A stretch of 64,000 bases of DNA from NCBI GenBank assembly GCA_015039365.1, contig WION01000024.1, forward strand, positions 186,001-250,000, read 5' to 3'. A program made the position numbers and the translations under genes. Shown piece by piece: positions 11,168 through 21,953 of this stretch. This DNA comes from Amanita rubescens. Its lineage: Eukaryota; Basidiomycota; Agaricomycetes; Agaricales; Amanitaceae. Within the stretch, counting starts at the first letter, position 1; every line of letters begins with the position of its first letter. The notes under the pieces were generated by a model that saw only the letters and a program-made list of their open reading frames with translations, searched no databases and was not told where the DNA came from.

Positions 11168-11409
11168 AGTTGTTATGACATCATCCGACCTAATTTGTGC
11201 TGCTGGGTTGTCAAGGTACGACCTTCACTGTAACCGTATCATCCGTTTGAGGGCCAATCGCCAATAGGACGCATCGCCATATACTTAATGGTTCCTGGCA
11301 ACTTCCAGGGAGCAGCTCTCCCAGTGGGCCTTACCTGTCGATACCCATGACAATATCTGTGTTCGTCGTCTGCCTTTTGACCTTGAACTCTGAAGCTCAC
11401 ACTCATCTA

Positions 11410-12444
11410 GTAATGTCAAACTACAGCATGCCGTTCTCTTTTGCCTTGTATTTTATGGCGCCGTCCTGATGATGCCTCAAGCGATCAAAGCCGTTACGTT
11501 GCTGGCCCTACGGGGCACGCCAGAAGAAGACTTTCGCCACCGAAAGCCATTCATATTCCTCGTCCTTAATGTCCATGATAACGCTTGTCGCGTCCTATTG
11601 CCTGGGAGCTGTCATCGCGGTTTCGCGATTCGACGGATCGGAGTTCAGTGTTCCCCAATCCGCATATTCCCTATACGAATTCACAAAGGAAGCATCGATC
11701 GAGCTGTTTTACGCGGGCTTACTTCTTCCTCCTGGCATACCGCGGATCTGCGCAAGCATCATACCAAGCGCAGACTCGGTTCGCTTTTCTTACTCATCAT
11801 GGTCTTCTGTTCGGTTTCGAATGCCGTCATTTCCGCTACAGCATCGGCGCCGAAGTTGCAAATGGCATCAAGCACTCTGTCCCAGATGTATTTTGCGCTA
11901 TATTTCTTTACCACATTCTTCCTTCTTTTTTGGTCCATTCAGCTTCGTCGGTGTGGGCAGAAAGCGCCCCGCGAGGTATACCTTTTTGATACGAATGTAG
12001 GTGTTAATTATATGTATCATTCCCATGAACGCATTCATTTTGACAGATGAAACACAGGTATTGAGTCGCATCATAACGTTGATATTGCCACCGCTCGTCA
12101 TTCGAGCCATATTTGGTGTACTAATGTATGCCATCGTCCATCAAAGTCCCATCGCAGCAAGACTTTCCTGGGAAATCGTAACTCTTGTTTCTGTCACCGT
12201 CGAAGGAGGCACATTCTTTATTGCTATCATCGTTGCCTTGGGACTGGGATCAATAATGGAGCGCGGGAAGCAGGAAGAACAGGAAAGGATGCCAAGCAAA
12301 GGAAGGTATTCATGTTCACAGGCAGATGATGATCAAGCGTCAAAGCTTCAGACTTATTCTGATGACCTTGATGCATACCGACTGGTCACATACAATATCA
12401 TTGATAGTAGATTCGGACAGCACTCTGTAATTCGAGTATTATAG
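11410..12444 (+). pseudogene. Broken multi-span membrane protein, paralogue of the 12.7-kb gene
   Basis: Hydrophobic coding sequence runs through all three frames in order. HAVLFCLVFYGAVLMMPQAIKAV (frame of 11469) is followed by SMITLVASYCLGAVIAVSRF (frame of 11569), then FFLLAYRGSAQASY (frame of 11585), then back to the first frame, LGSLFLLIMVFCSVSNAVISATAS and MYFALYFFTTFFLLFWSIQLRR. A final piece from about 12050 (LSRIITLILPPLVIRAIFGVLMYAIVHQSP) probably follows an intron ending at 12049. Three successive +1 shifts within about 230 bp break the frame. The layout and the final VIRA-F-... segment resemble the intact gene at 12723-13739, so the two are probably tandem duplicates. A charged cytoplasmic tail ends at 12444. 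Confidence 0.6.
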
Positions 12445-12722
12445 CTGCGTACAATCGTTTTCGAGATTGAGCTCTTGAGCACTTAAGTAGCCATCAAACT
12501 TAAGAATACGTTCTCCATCAGATCTCCCGTAACTCACAACGTGTTTGATGCCAGTTAAATAAGTAAACATGGTAACTGATACTCATCACTGTGTTTATGG
12601 TTAAATCGGGATTCATGATTTAAAAGCACCTTGTTCGCATTTGATCTCGCCTTGATAGTACATTCCCCTGGGAGGCTACGTATCGTGCGCCCATCCAACG
12701 TACGACCACCCGACCCACTCCA

Positions 12723-13739
12723 ATGTCAATTCTACACGTCCTCACGCTCCCAAGGAGTGTGAGCGCGAGCGCTATTGGTGGCATTCGGTCCCGCTTAATC
12801 GCCAGGCAGTTCAGCGACGTTGGGTCCACCGGACTTATGCTTACGCCCCTCGAAAATGCTCTCTTCGGCTTCTGCATCCTTTTCGCCCTCCTCACTCTCG
12901 TCCAGCTAGGATGCGCGGTCCTTATGCTCGTTATCAGGCGGCGTCCAGAGAGCGACTATCGAGGGCGGATACCGTTCCTTGTGTCCATAATTCTCGGCCT
13001 TCTCTGGCTCCTGATATCGTTCGTCCTTGCTGCCATCATCAATTCGCAAAATGCAATCATAACGATCCTCCTCCCGATTGGCGTGTACTATGCAGCCGCT
13101 TTCGCCGAATTAGCGTCACCTGTGTTTTGGTACGCTGGACTGGTCTTCCTCCTTTTCCAGCGTGACGACGTGGAAGCCTTTTCGGGTGTGCCAAAGGGAA
13201 CGAATGCAACGGGAGTGATCACTCGAGTTGTTGCAAGCGTGCTCCTCTTCGTTATGCTCGTCGCCGCCATCATTTGCCAGGCTGTATCTTCGTATATAGT
13301 TGTTCCCGACAGCCCGCTAATCAAAGTGGTTAATGCATTTTTTTATCTCTACCTTGCCGCATATGAAGTTCTCACAATCCTCATCGTCGCGTTATCGGCT
13401 TTCCTGTGGAATAAAAGAAATCCGCAAAGTTCGTCTCCAACTTTGAATCGTTTCGACTCAAATGTGAGTGCCCCGCTGTAATCAATTACGACGAGATTAA
13501 ATTCTTCACCATAGGTGGTATACGCGATCTTGATGATTATTTGTCCCTTCATGGTCATCCGGGCTCTATTCGAGCTTGCAATTGAGATTGCTGTAGCTCA
13601 TCCATCCTACGTTGCTCGTATCAACATAATTGGAGTAAATCTTGCAACAGTACTCATCGAGGGCACTACGCAGTTCATTATATTCACTGCCGCGTTTTTC
13701 CTTGGATCCCCGCTTGGCCTCACGAGACGTCAGTACTAA
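12723..13739 (+). CDS. Multi-span membrane protein, fungal, unknown function
   Basis: Two exons (12723-13463, 13515-13739) joined by a 51-bp GT-AG intron in phase encode 321 residues. About seven hydrophobic segments can be seen: ALFGFCILFALLTLVQLGCAVLMLV, IPFLVSIILGLLWLLISFVL, IITILLPIGVYYAAAF, FWYAGLVFLLF, VVASVLLFVMLVAAIICQAV, FFYLYLAAYEVLTILIVALSAF and, in exon 2, VVYAILMIICPFMVIRALFELAI plus a last span (LIEGTTQFIIFTAAFFLG). This is the 7-TM-like layout found in many uncharacterised basidiomycete families. The first 40 residues are Arg/Ser-rich without an obvious signal peptide. Function is unknown. The tandem paralogue upstream is broken, so this is the working copy of the pair. Confidence 0.75.
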
Positions 13740-15103
13740 TGCCTTACCTTTGTTGATTTTTGTAAGTTTTTCATCTATCACTGCGATGCTCTGGAGAATC
13801 TTACTGTAGTTATAGGTGTCATGTTCATGATATTAAACGCTTTGCATTCGATTATCTTTTCAGTAGTGAGCCTCGTTTCACTGAGAATGGTAACATTTAT
13901 TACGTCTCCACAATGTCACGCCTTGATTGGGCTAAAAGCATTTTAGTTCCTGTGTCCACGATTTAAACAGTTTGGGAGGTTTGATGGAAAGCTGTTATAG
14001 GGTAATATTGGATGGGGTTTCGCAATTGAAGTCATTTTTTCCCTTTCGTCAACATTCGTGTCAAATGTATACTTGATCACTCGTCTTTATATTCTTTCAA
14101 CGCATTCTTTGCATTACTCAAGTGAATCAACCAAACCCTTCCGGCTCACCATGTTTTGCTGTACGCCGCTTCGCGTTGTTAATGCGAACCAGGTGGTAAG
14201 TAAGATTACTCACCTGAAGGACGAAATACGTCCCAGAGCGTAACCTTGATGTTTTCGAAATTCGGAAGAATCAAGACTAGTATTAGCAATGCGCGAGCAT
14301 CAAGTTCTTGTAACCACAAACCAAACTGGCAGCGTGATGTTGAGGCGTTTGTCGACGGCATATAGCTCTTATCCCGAAAATATATGGCGGAGGAGTGGGC
14401 GTAGTCGCACCAGCCTCGCCATTTCAATAGTTCAAATAGTTCACGTTACAGTCTTGCAGAGTAGGAAGAAAAAAGGCGAGGATGTCGATGTACGTTGCTG
14501 CCGTGCTACCGCGCACGTGAATTATCCGCGTCTGTAGAATACCGCTGGACAGCAACTGTTTGTCTCTGTCAGTGTTTGTCTACACTTGGGACTCTGCTCA
14601 GGAATTCGTCTAGAAGCGACGCCATTTCTCTCCCTCGAGCCTATGTGCGAACCCGACAAACAAAGTGATCCCTCGAGTTTCCGCGCCAGGACGCCGGCGA
14701 GGAGCTGCATCGGCTGTTGTAGGATCATCCAGCGGTCGTCAGTAACGGGATGGTCCTGAAAAGATCCGAGTACGGCAAACGGGATACATATTGATTACTG
14801 TGCCTTGCGTCCGAGCTAAAAAGGTGAGTTCTGTCCCAGGCCTCCATAGTCTTCGCACGTCCGCTTACTAGCACAACTACAGGCGAAGAACCTGCCGCCG
14901 GCGCGACTCAGCCTGAAAATGGAAGTACCATGAGCGGGATAGCATTGGCACTGATTATTCACGGGAAGGACCGCAGTGCATAATATTTGGATGTTGTGAA
15001 GACATGAACGGATTTTCATCGTGTATAGCAGGCGATCACTTGTGCCACCCCAGCATAAAACAGTCGGTCCTTCTTGTTCCCAACTATCACCTCTACAGCC
15101 AAG
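13740..15103. other. No gene recognised
   Basis: About 1.36 kb with only short open frames in several directions. A 73-codon minus-strand frame (14206-14427) ending at a donor-like GTGAGT could be an isolated exon, but nothing joins to it convincingly. Confidence 0.5.
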
Positions 15104-16041
15104 ATGACCGCCCCGGATCTTGATCAGGATCGCTCCAACGCTCAACACAAGAAGGCAATGAAGTTGAAGCGACTCCCTTGCCCTGGAGCCAATTACTGAT
15201 CGTATTCGTCGTTTAATCTGTCGAGCTGATAACCGCGACGGTCATATATCCCTTCATCAATCAGTTCATCCGAGCGACAAATGTTGCGGGAGGCGATGAG
15301 AAGGAAACAGGGTACTTTGATGGAATCATGGTTCGTACATGGTTTTTCTATTGTATATATTATGACCCACAGCAATACTTAAGGAATCTGTTTTCTTCTT
15401 TGCGGAAGCTATAACCGCTGTAGTATTTCGGGGTGCCTGACCGGCTTGGACGTCGGTCCGTTCTGATGTTTGGTCCTCTTGGACTATTAATAAGCATGCA
15501 TCCACGCGGTTCTACACCGAGAAGTTATGGCATAGTCGATGTGCTCTTCCGGATGGTAGTCCTTTGAAAAACTGTCCGACGCTTTAGCCCACATGTTGAC
15601 AGCTTTTGGGCGTTCCTTATACCACTGGAAGGATATCTTGCTCGGCGTGCCGGAGCTGTAGATTGGAAACTATGGACTTATCGTATTCCATCTTGTTATT
15701 GATTACATGAGGTTTGGCGCTTACGGTAAGTTGGATCGTATCCTGACACTTACTAATATTCACTCCTTGCCTTCTTTTCAGTTTCAATTCACGTTTCCAT
15801 CACGGACAGTGCGCAAAGATAGTCTGCCCTTGATGCCGTGAATGGTTTAGGTCATGCTGTAGGACGTGTAACAAGGTCATTGGTACACACACTGTCTCGT
15901 CATCCTTCTCACTGCGGCAGGCTGGCAAAAAATGCAGTTTTTTACATCTTGATGGTAATCGTGGTTTGTGGGGTCCGATCATCTTTCATGCTGTTGCAGC
16001 TACAACGATTAAGACCCTTTATCCATCGGATATCCATTTAA
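15104..16041 (+). pseudogene. MFS transporter copy A, decayed and internally deleted
   Basis: First of six copies of one MFS family. An ATG at 15104 opens MTAPDLDQDRSNAQHKK, then the frame shifts to ATPLPWSQLLIVFVV, stop, SVELITATVIYPFINQFIR and GGDEKETGYFDGIM, matching the first exon of copies B, D and F. Next come a decayed exon 2 (ESVFFFAEAITAVVF, then stops where the others read GMASDRFGRR), a large internal deletion, and the last exon (NGLGHAVGRV...NAVFYILMVIVVCGVRSSFML). It is about 0.9 kb against about 1.85 kb in the full copies. Stop codons and the deletion make it non-functional. Confidence 0.85.
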
Positions 16042-16100
16042 CATTGTAGCATTTAGAAAATAGAACTTGAAAAAGATCTCCGGGTCTTGGAGTTGACAAG

Positions 16101-18240
16101 GCTAACGAATAGACTCAACAAGCAGCTTAAACCTAGGGATGCGAACGGTTTGCTGCACGGACGGGCATTCAATTTGCGACTTGGGTGCCTAATCAGGGTA
16201 GTGACAGTTCCCGATGCGCTGGTTCTTCGAAGAACTTACGTATTGAATCCTCAGGCCTCAAGGCCTCAGGCTCGCGTACGCGTGAATGTCGACTTCTCAG
16301 GCGATGAAAAACGACAACTTGAAGGATTGATTACTGATAATTCACTTCCCTTTCCCCTCAACATACCTAACATGATCACCTCTCAGCCAGATTCTGACCC
16401 AGAGGTCATCGATGGTCAACAAGCGGTCAAAAGACAGGACCCTGATAAACGAAAGAGGACACCATTGCCCTGGTTACAACTGTCCATAGTATATCTCATC
16501 CAATCTGCAGAGCCAGTGGCGGCAACTGTCATATATCCTTTCATCAATCAATTTGTCCGAGAAACAGGTATAGTAGGAAGGGATGAAAAGAAGACAGGTT
16601 ACTTTGCAGGAGCGATCGTGCGTTCCGAAATTTGTCATCTCAAAAACAAGATCTGATAAGTTTTTCTTAGGAATCCTCTTTTTTCTTTTCTGAAGCAGCG
16701 ACCGTTATTTTCTGGGGCATGGCATCAGACCGATTCGGGCGTCGCCCGATATTGATTCTTGGACCTCTTGGCTTGGCAGTAGCCATAATCGCCTTTGGCA
16801 TGTCAACGCAATTCTGGCCTTTAGTAGTGTTCCGATGTCTTCAAGGTACATTCAATGGAAACATCGGTGTGGCTTGTTCCTTCCAGATAAGAGATAATTC
16901 TCACTGACTCAATTAGGCGTTTCCAAAACAGTAATAGGCGAAGTGAGTGTGCGAATGTTGTACCTGTGATTCGTGCCTTAGACCCTTGTGACAACCAACT
17001 AGATAACTGATGAAACGAATATTGCGGATGCATTCACCTTTCTGCCTCTAGTGTGGAGCACAGCTTCAATTCTGGGGTATGTATGCCATCATGTTCTGGG
17101 TAATCACAATGATCTGACCTCTCCCTGAGCCCGATCCTTGGTGGGTTGTTATCTCGCCCGGCGGTCCAGTGGCCGGAAACCCTAGGAAAAATCACATACC
17201 TCAGAAATCATCCGTACTTCCTTCCATGTTTTGCAGCTGCCGTGGTCGCGTTTATCACATTTCTGTGTGCTATTGTTGGACTTGAAGAAGTACGTCCGTT
17301 CCACGCAGTTCCACTTGTTTCTTAATCATAGCATATCGTAGACTTTGCCTGCAGCGATCTTGCGAAAGAGGCAAAGACAAAAAAAGATATATCAATATTC
17401 TGGATCTTCCTCGTCCACGAGTTTGATCGCAGATGATGATATTCCTGATTATGGTTCTAATGGAACAACCTATCAACAAGTTGACGACTCGGACACTATG
17501 CCGAGCGCAACCTCGCTACGTGATATCTTGAGTCACGAGGTGTTAATCACCCTGGTCAATTACGGCTTCTTGGCGTTTTGTGACATGTGTAATCAAGTCC
17601 TTATACCATTAATGTGGTCGACATCTGTGGAATACTGGTGGCCTTGGCTTCACCCCGCATATGATTGGTTTGACGCTAGGTGGATATTGCAGTCATTAAC
17701 TCTTTCATCCAGTTCATGTTCCTCGGTCGGATTATCAGGCACTTTGGGCCCAGGAGGGTGTACATCGTCTGCTTTTCAGCCTTTCTCATATCAAATTTGT
17801 GCTTTGTTGGCGAGGGATTTTTCGCTCGACAAACGGGAGGAGCCGATTGGAGAGTATGGGCTATTATTGTGGTTCAGCTCTGCACCGACACGCTGAAGTA
17901 TGCAAGCGCTGGTGAGCTATATTGTTAGTAACTCATCGGGACATGCAATAATTTCACGCTTTCACTTGAAAGGGTCTATATCAGTAATCGTGACAGGTGT
18001 TGCGCCGAGTAGAGCAGTGCTGGGCACCATAAACGGCATTGCTCAGGCTCTGGCATGTGTGCTGCGGTCTTTAGCTCCTTCAGTTGCCTCGTCTCTGTTT
18101 GCGATTTCATTGCAACGTGGCTGGGCCGGGGGAAATGCGGTTTATTATATTATGTTGGCTATAACGGCTTGCGGAGTTCGGTTTTCGTTTATGCTGCCAA
18201 AAACATTCGGCTTGCAGTGACGTAGCAATCATAGATTCAC
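16101..18240 (+). repeat. Segmental duplication, left copy
   Basis: This segment and 25273-27405 are close copies over about 2.1 kb, including non-coding sequence upstream of the ATG (both contain GATGCGAACGGTTTGCTGCA), all introns and the 3' flank. Similarity starts abruptly near AACGAATAGACTCA on the left. It carries MFS copy B. Confidence 0.88.
16372..18220 (+). pseudogene. MFS transporter copy B, two frameshifts
   Basis: Same seven-exon design as copy D. Exon 1, 16372-16617 (82 codons), encodes KRTPLPWLQLSIVYLIQSAEPVAATVIYPFINQFVRETG. Exon 2, from 16671, carries the MFS motif A, GMASDRFGRRPILILGPLG. It continues through PILGGLLSRPAVQWPETLGKITYLRNHPYFLP and the cytoplasmic loop to LSHEVLITLVNYGFLAFCDM. 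Against copy D it has one extra base near 17635 (GAATACTGG versus GAATATGG) and another near 17690, so the stretch between is read out of frame; the correct frame resumes at VINSFIQFMFLGRII and ends at 18220. Twelve-span proton-driven drug/metabolite exporters (DHA1/ZIFL-like) are the nearest family I can name. As written it is broken; two one-base corrections would reopen it. Confidence 0.85.
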
Positions 18241-18301
18241 GGTTACCCCATGTCACTTTAAGAATGGCATCGTAAACTACTCAAAAATATCACATATTGG
18301 T

Positions 18302-20078
18302 TCATGCCGGATGGGAAGCTTTGGGTAACATCAGTGTAAACCGAATACCAAACGCTACGATTAACGTCATAATGTAATAAACAGCATTCCCTCCAGCCAA
18401 CTGTTGTTCTAGAGATATTGAATACAGGGAAGAAGCGAAAGAAGGGCCGAGGGATCTCATCGTGGATGCAGTGGCCTGTCCCATGCCGTTCAAGGTCCCA
18501 AGCGATGATCGGCTTGGAGCGATTTCCGTTATGATTATCTGTAATGAGCCTATGATATGTAAGGATAATGCGCCACCCCGTATGCCAACAAGTCAATTGA
18601 CTTACCATAAGCGCCGGCTCGCATTGATTGTGCTGATAATGACACGATCACCATGAACCACACTTTCCAGTCTGCTCCATTTGCACGGCGAGCGAAAAAG
18701 CTCGCCACAGGGAACGATAAGTAGGATATGAGCAAGCTCGAAAAGCAGGCGATATGCATTCGTCGGGGACTCAGCTTCCTAATAATTCTGCCAAGGAAGA
18801 TGACCTGGAGAATAGCGCTAAATGCACCATATATCCCCATTGACATACCTATCGCATAAGGCGAGAATCCAAGGCCGCCGTGTTCGATTGATGTTGACCA
18901 CATAAGGGGGGTAAGCATTTGAACGCTCATGTCGCAAAACCCGATAAAAGCGTAGTTCACAAGAACGACCCGAATGTCGGCTAGCTTTAGCAAGGATTGT
19001 GGGCTCTGTGGTTCGGAATAGTCTCGTGGTAATAGTTCTATCCTGTCGTCCGGTTCCTGAGATGGATCCTCCCGTTGTTGAGAAGAGTTTCGGTGGAACC
19101 ATACTGTGGAACGCCGCGCGCCGTCGGGGATGAGCTAAGCTTGTCCCTACGCTTCCGCTTTTGTTTGGAAGGTAAAGTCTACGATAAGTACTCGTCAAAA
19201 TCTTGCTTGCAGCGCAAAGTGAAATAAGATTACCTCTTTGAGCGCAATCAAAGCCATTAGAAATATCAATAAGGCCAGGATCGAAGATGCGAAGGAGGGA
19301 AGGAAATACGGATGACTTCTGAGGTATGAGATTCTTCCGAACGTGTCGGGCCATCGAGTGGCTGGCTGCGAGAGCAACCCGCCGATGAACGGCCTAATCC
19401 GGGCCAAAGTTAGGCTAGTAGGATGTTGAGGGACTTTAGATATACGCACCCGATAGTCACGGCCACGGTCCAGACTACAGGGGTGATCGCGAATGCATCC
19501 GCCATGTTTGTTGAATCAGTAATCTGTGTTGGGTGAACCCGAATCTTCCCTGATTCAACAAGCAAGATACAGACCTCACCGATAACAGTCTTTGAAACGC
19601 CTATAATCAATCTCAACAGGTCTTCAGAGTTAAACCTGGACGAGAACAAACCAATGGTTCCATTGAATATCCCTTGCAAAATGCGAAACGCAAGTAACGT
19701 CCAGAACTGTGTCGACATTCCAAAACCCAGCATGGCAAGAGATAATCCTAGAGGTCCGAGTATCAGGAGGGGTCTTCGGCCAACTCTGTCAGACGCCATG
19801 CCCCATGGAACTACGGAGAATGCCTCCGCAAAGAAGAATGTAGATTGCTACCAAAGTCAGTTCTTGTTTGCAAAGATACCAGTTTGATCACGTACGATCA
19901 TACCAACAAAGTAACCCGTCCGTCGTTCGTCTCCTTTTGTTATACCGGTCTCTTGGATGAATTGGATGATAAATGGATATATGACGGTAGCTGTTACGGG
20001 TTCTGCGAATTGGATAAGGTATATTATGGATAATTGTAGCCACGGCAAAGGCGTGCGGTCTTCCTTGTTGACTTCCAT
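18302..20078 (-). pseudogene. MFS transporter copy C, one frameshift
   Basis: Minus-strand member, tail to tail with copy B (85 bp between stops). Exon 1 (20078-19896, 61 codons) begins MEVNKEDRTPLPWLQLSIIYLIQFAEPVTATVIYPF. Exon 2 starts at 19847 with motif A as GMASDRVGRRPLLILGPLG. Later exons give VSKTVIGE, ITDSTNMADAFAI, PFIGGLLSQPATRWPDTFGRISYLRSHPYFLP and the C-terminal half (VVLVNYAFIGFCDMSVQ, ILQVIFLGRIIRK), ending near RFTLMLPKASHPA. In the central loop near 19070 one base is missing between TLLNN and EDPSQEPDDRIELL, in a G-rich run (GGGAGG). Everything else is open. It is more divergent from B and D than they are from each other, so it is an older duplicate. Confidence 0.8.
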
Positions 20079-21801
20079 CTCACGCAGTGGAAAGCCTGGA
20101 AAAGGAAGCAGTCAGTTGCTGGCGAGCAACTTTAGGAACCAGATGGGAAGTACTTTATCGTTTATATGTTCGGCGCAGAGTATTCCCGCTTGACGCCTTG
20201 AGCTTAGAGGCTTTCATATATGCTTTCGGATTAGGGTAACGAAAATTGATCGGATAGATGGTAGTTCTAAGCTAGCCGAGGTAGGAGGCGTTGCGTAGAA
20301 TGTAGTCTATGCGTGAGACAGCGAAGTGGCTGTGTCAGGGTCTCCTTTCTCTTTCCCTGCCACGGTGCCACCTCGCCATTAGAGCTGCTCGGTTGCGGTA
20401 CAGCAGCATCCGGATCTTTTCGCGCCCCACCCGCCACTCCCTCTCTCAGGTCCGGACTAAGGAAGATAAGCCACTTGCGGATGTCTTCCTTCCTTCTTAG
20501 TCCGACGCGCTGTCGGAAGGTCGATAGGCTGACCTGCTCGGCGCCCACCCGCCCTCACAGCTCGCCTTGCCGACCCCCAGCGTTTCGGGCCGGGAGTCCC
20601 TCCCGGGGGCTTCGCCCATCCGTTTTGACTCAAGGGTTCACTCAACTTAAGTTCAGACAGACATCTGTACTGTCTCCTCTCATGAATACCCTCTTCCTCA
20701 AAAGCCATCTGAGTGTGAAACGCATAGACGGGATGCAAGTAATCGTCGGGGACAATGCGCGATGATTCAGCTGATGCCGCGAACGTAAAACGTCCGTTAC
20801 GAGTGGATATGGCTGGAACTCAGTTCGATAGTGTAGCGGTTGCCTAAAATGATCCAGCCTTCCCGCGTCCAAGAGTTCATCTGAGCTGCGATATGCAAGT
20901 TCGGGTAAGAAATGCTTAGAAAAAAGGTTCCACGTCTATAACCATCGTCCGATTAGATTTGCTAGTTGACTGGAGTCTACACATCGCCAGAGCTTCGTGA
21001 AGAATGAATTCACATTGACTAGATCTGAGGAGGTGATGGTAAAAATAACAGAGATCAACACTTTATAGCGCCCATACTTCGTCATGTAACGATCGTCGCG
21101 TTACTTCTCTTCCACTACTTGTTTCGCCAACCTGCACCGACTGCTGGCTGTCGTTGTTCTTTCCGCCACGCTAGTCGATATACTCCGCTTAACATAAATG
21201 GTGTGTCCATTCGTCACTTGTTGGCTCGAAAGCAACCTCGACTTCGACGACGATCAAGACGATTTCAAGGTGACAATGGAGAGCATACCCTGTTACATAT
21301 GCCCTCGATCATGCGTCGATACATTTCAAGGCCACTCCAGGCCCCGGCCGGGTTAATTGCACTCGCTACCCCAAAGAAAGTTGCGCCGTATCTGACGGCG
21401 GCGCGGCTACTAGTAACTGCGAGGTCATCGCTTCTGATGGCCACTTGCCACGAAGAACACGAACAGAGTTAGCTTGTGGGACTTGATCTTGAGTTGACGA
21501 AGGAATGGCTTTGTAGAATTAGTATTTTTTATGGTTAGCGTGATCGCCGAGTTTGTTTGGATGCGGTCAAGGTATGTTCAATTATTCGTTGCATTGAGAG
21601 GGGGGGGGGAGAGGTACTGACAGAACAACGACTGGCCTAGCTGCTTGCGGGATTCTTTATCAGTCATGCACCGGCGAGGAATGTTCCTTTCTTACAGCCT
21701 AATGTGTTGTTACGCCTCTGCCGAGCAGCCATTCTCGCCGGGCGTTCACCTCTTCGTCACAAGTTTAGAAGAGCCAATGTCTGGGTAATTGAAAGCCGAT
21801 A
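20079..21801. other. Unassigned spacer with a GC-rich block and hairpin
   Basis: No convincing gene. A GC-rich, pyrimidine-rich block lies at about 20310-20640, with several overlapping open frames (up to 150 codons) that look compositional. Around 20451-20501 GGACTAAGGAAG pairs with CTTCTTAGTCC to form an imperfect hairpin. A run of nine or more G occurs at 21601. Confidence 0.45.
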
Positions 21802-21827
21802 CAGTAGATATCCTAATAATGCATATG
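21802..21827 (+). repeat. Left terminal inverted repeat of the pogo-like element
   Basis: 26 bp, exact reverse complement of 24621-24646. It is preceded by TA. Confidence 0.9.
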
Positions 21828-21953
21828 GTCGGGAAGTGAAAAATCTTATGCATTAAGACGAATATGCATTAGGGAGTTTGTGACATGCGTGACATGCGTG
21901 ACTAAATAATGGATTGAGCGACGAGATAATAATCTTCTATGCTCGTCTGCTTT

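Noticed and set aside
20309..20765. Overlapping open frames of up to 150 codons in the GC-rich block
   Set aside because: Open on both strands at once, low complexity, no start context or recognisable domain.
21599..21612. G run as a structured or telomere-like signal
   Set aside because: A single homopolymer, no repeat unit.
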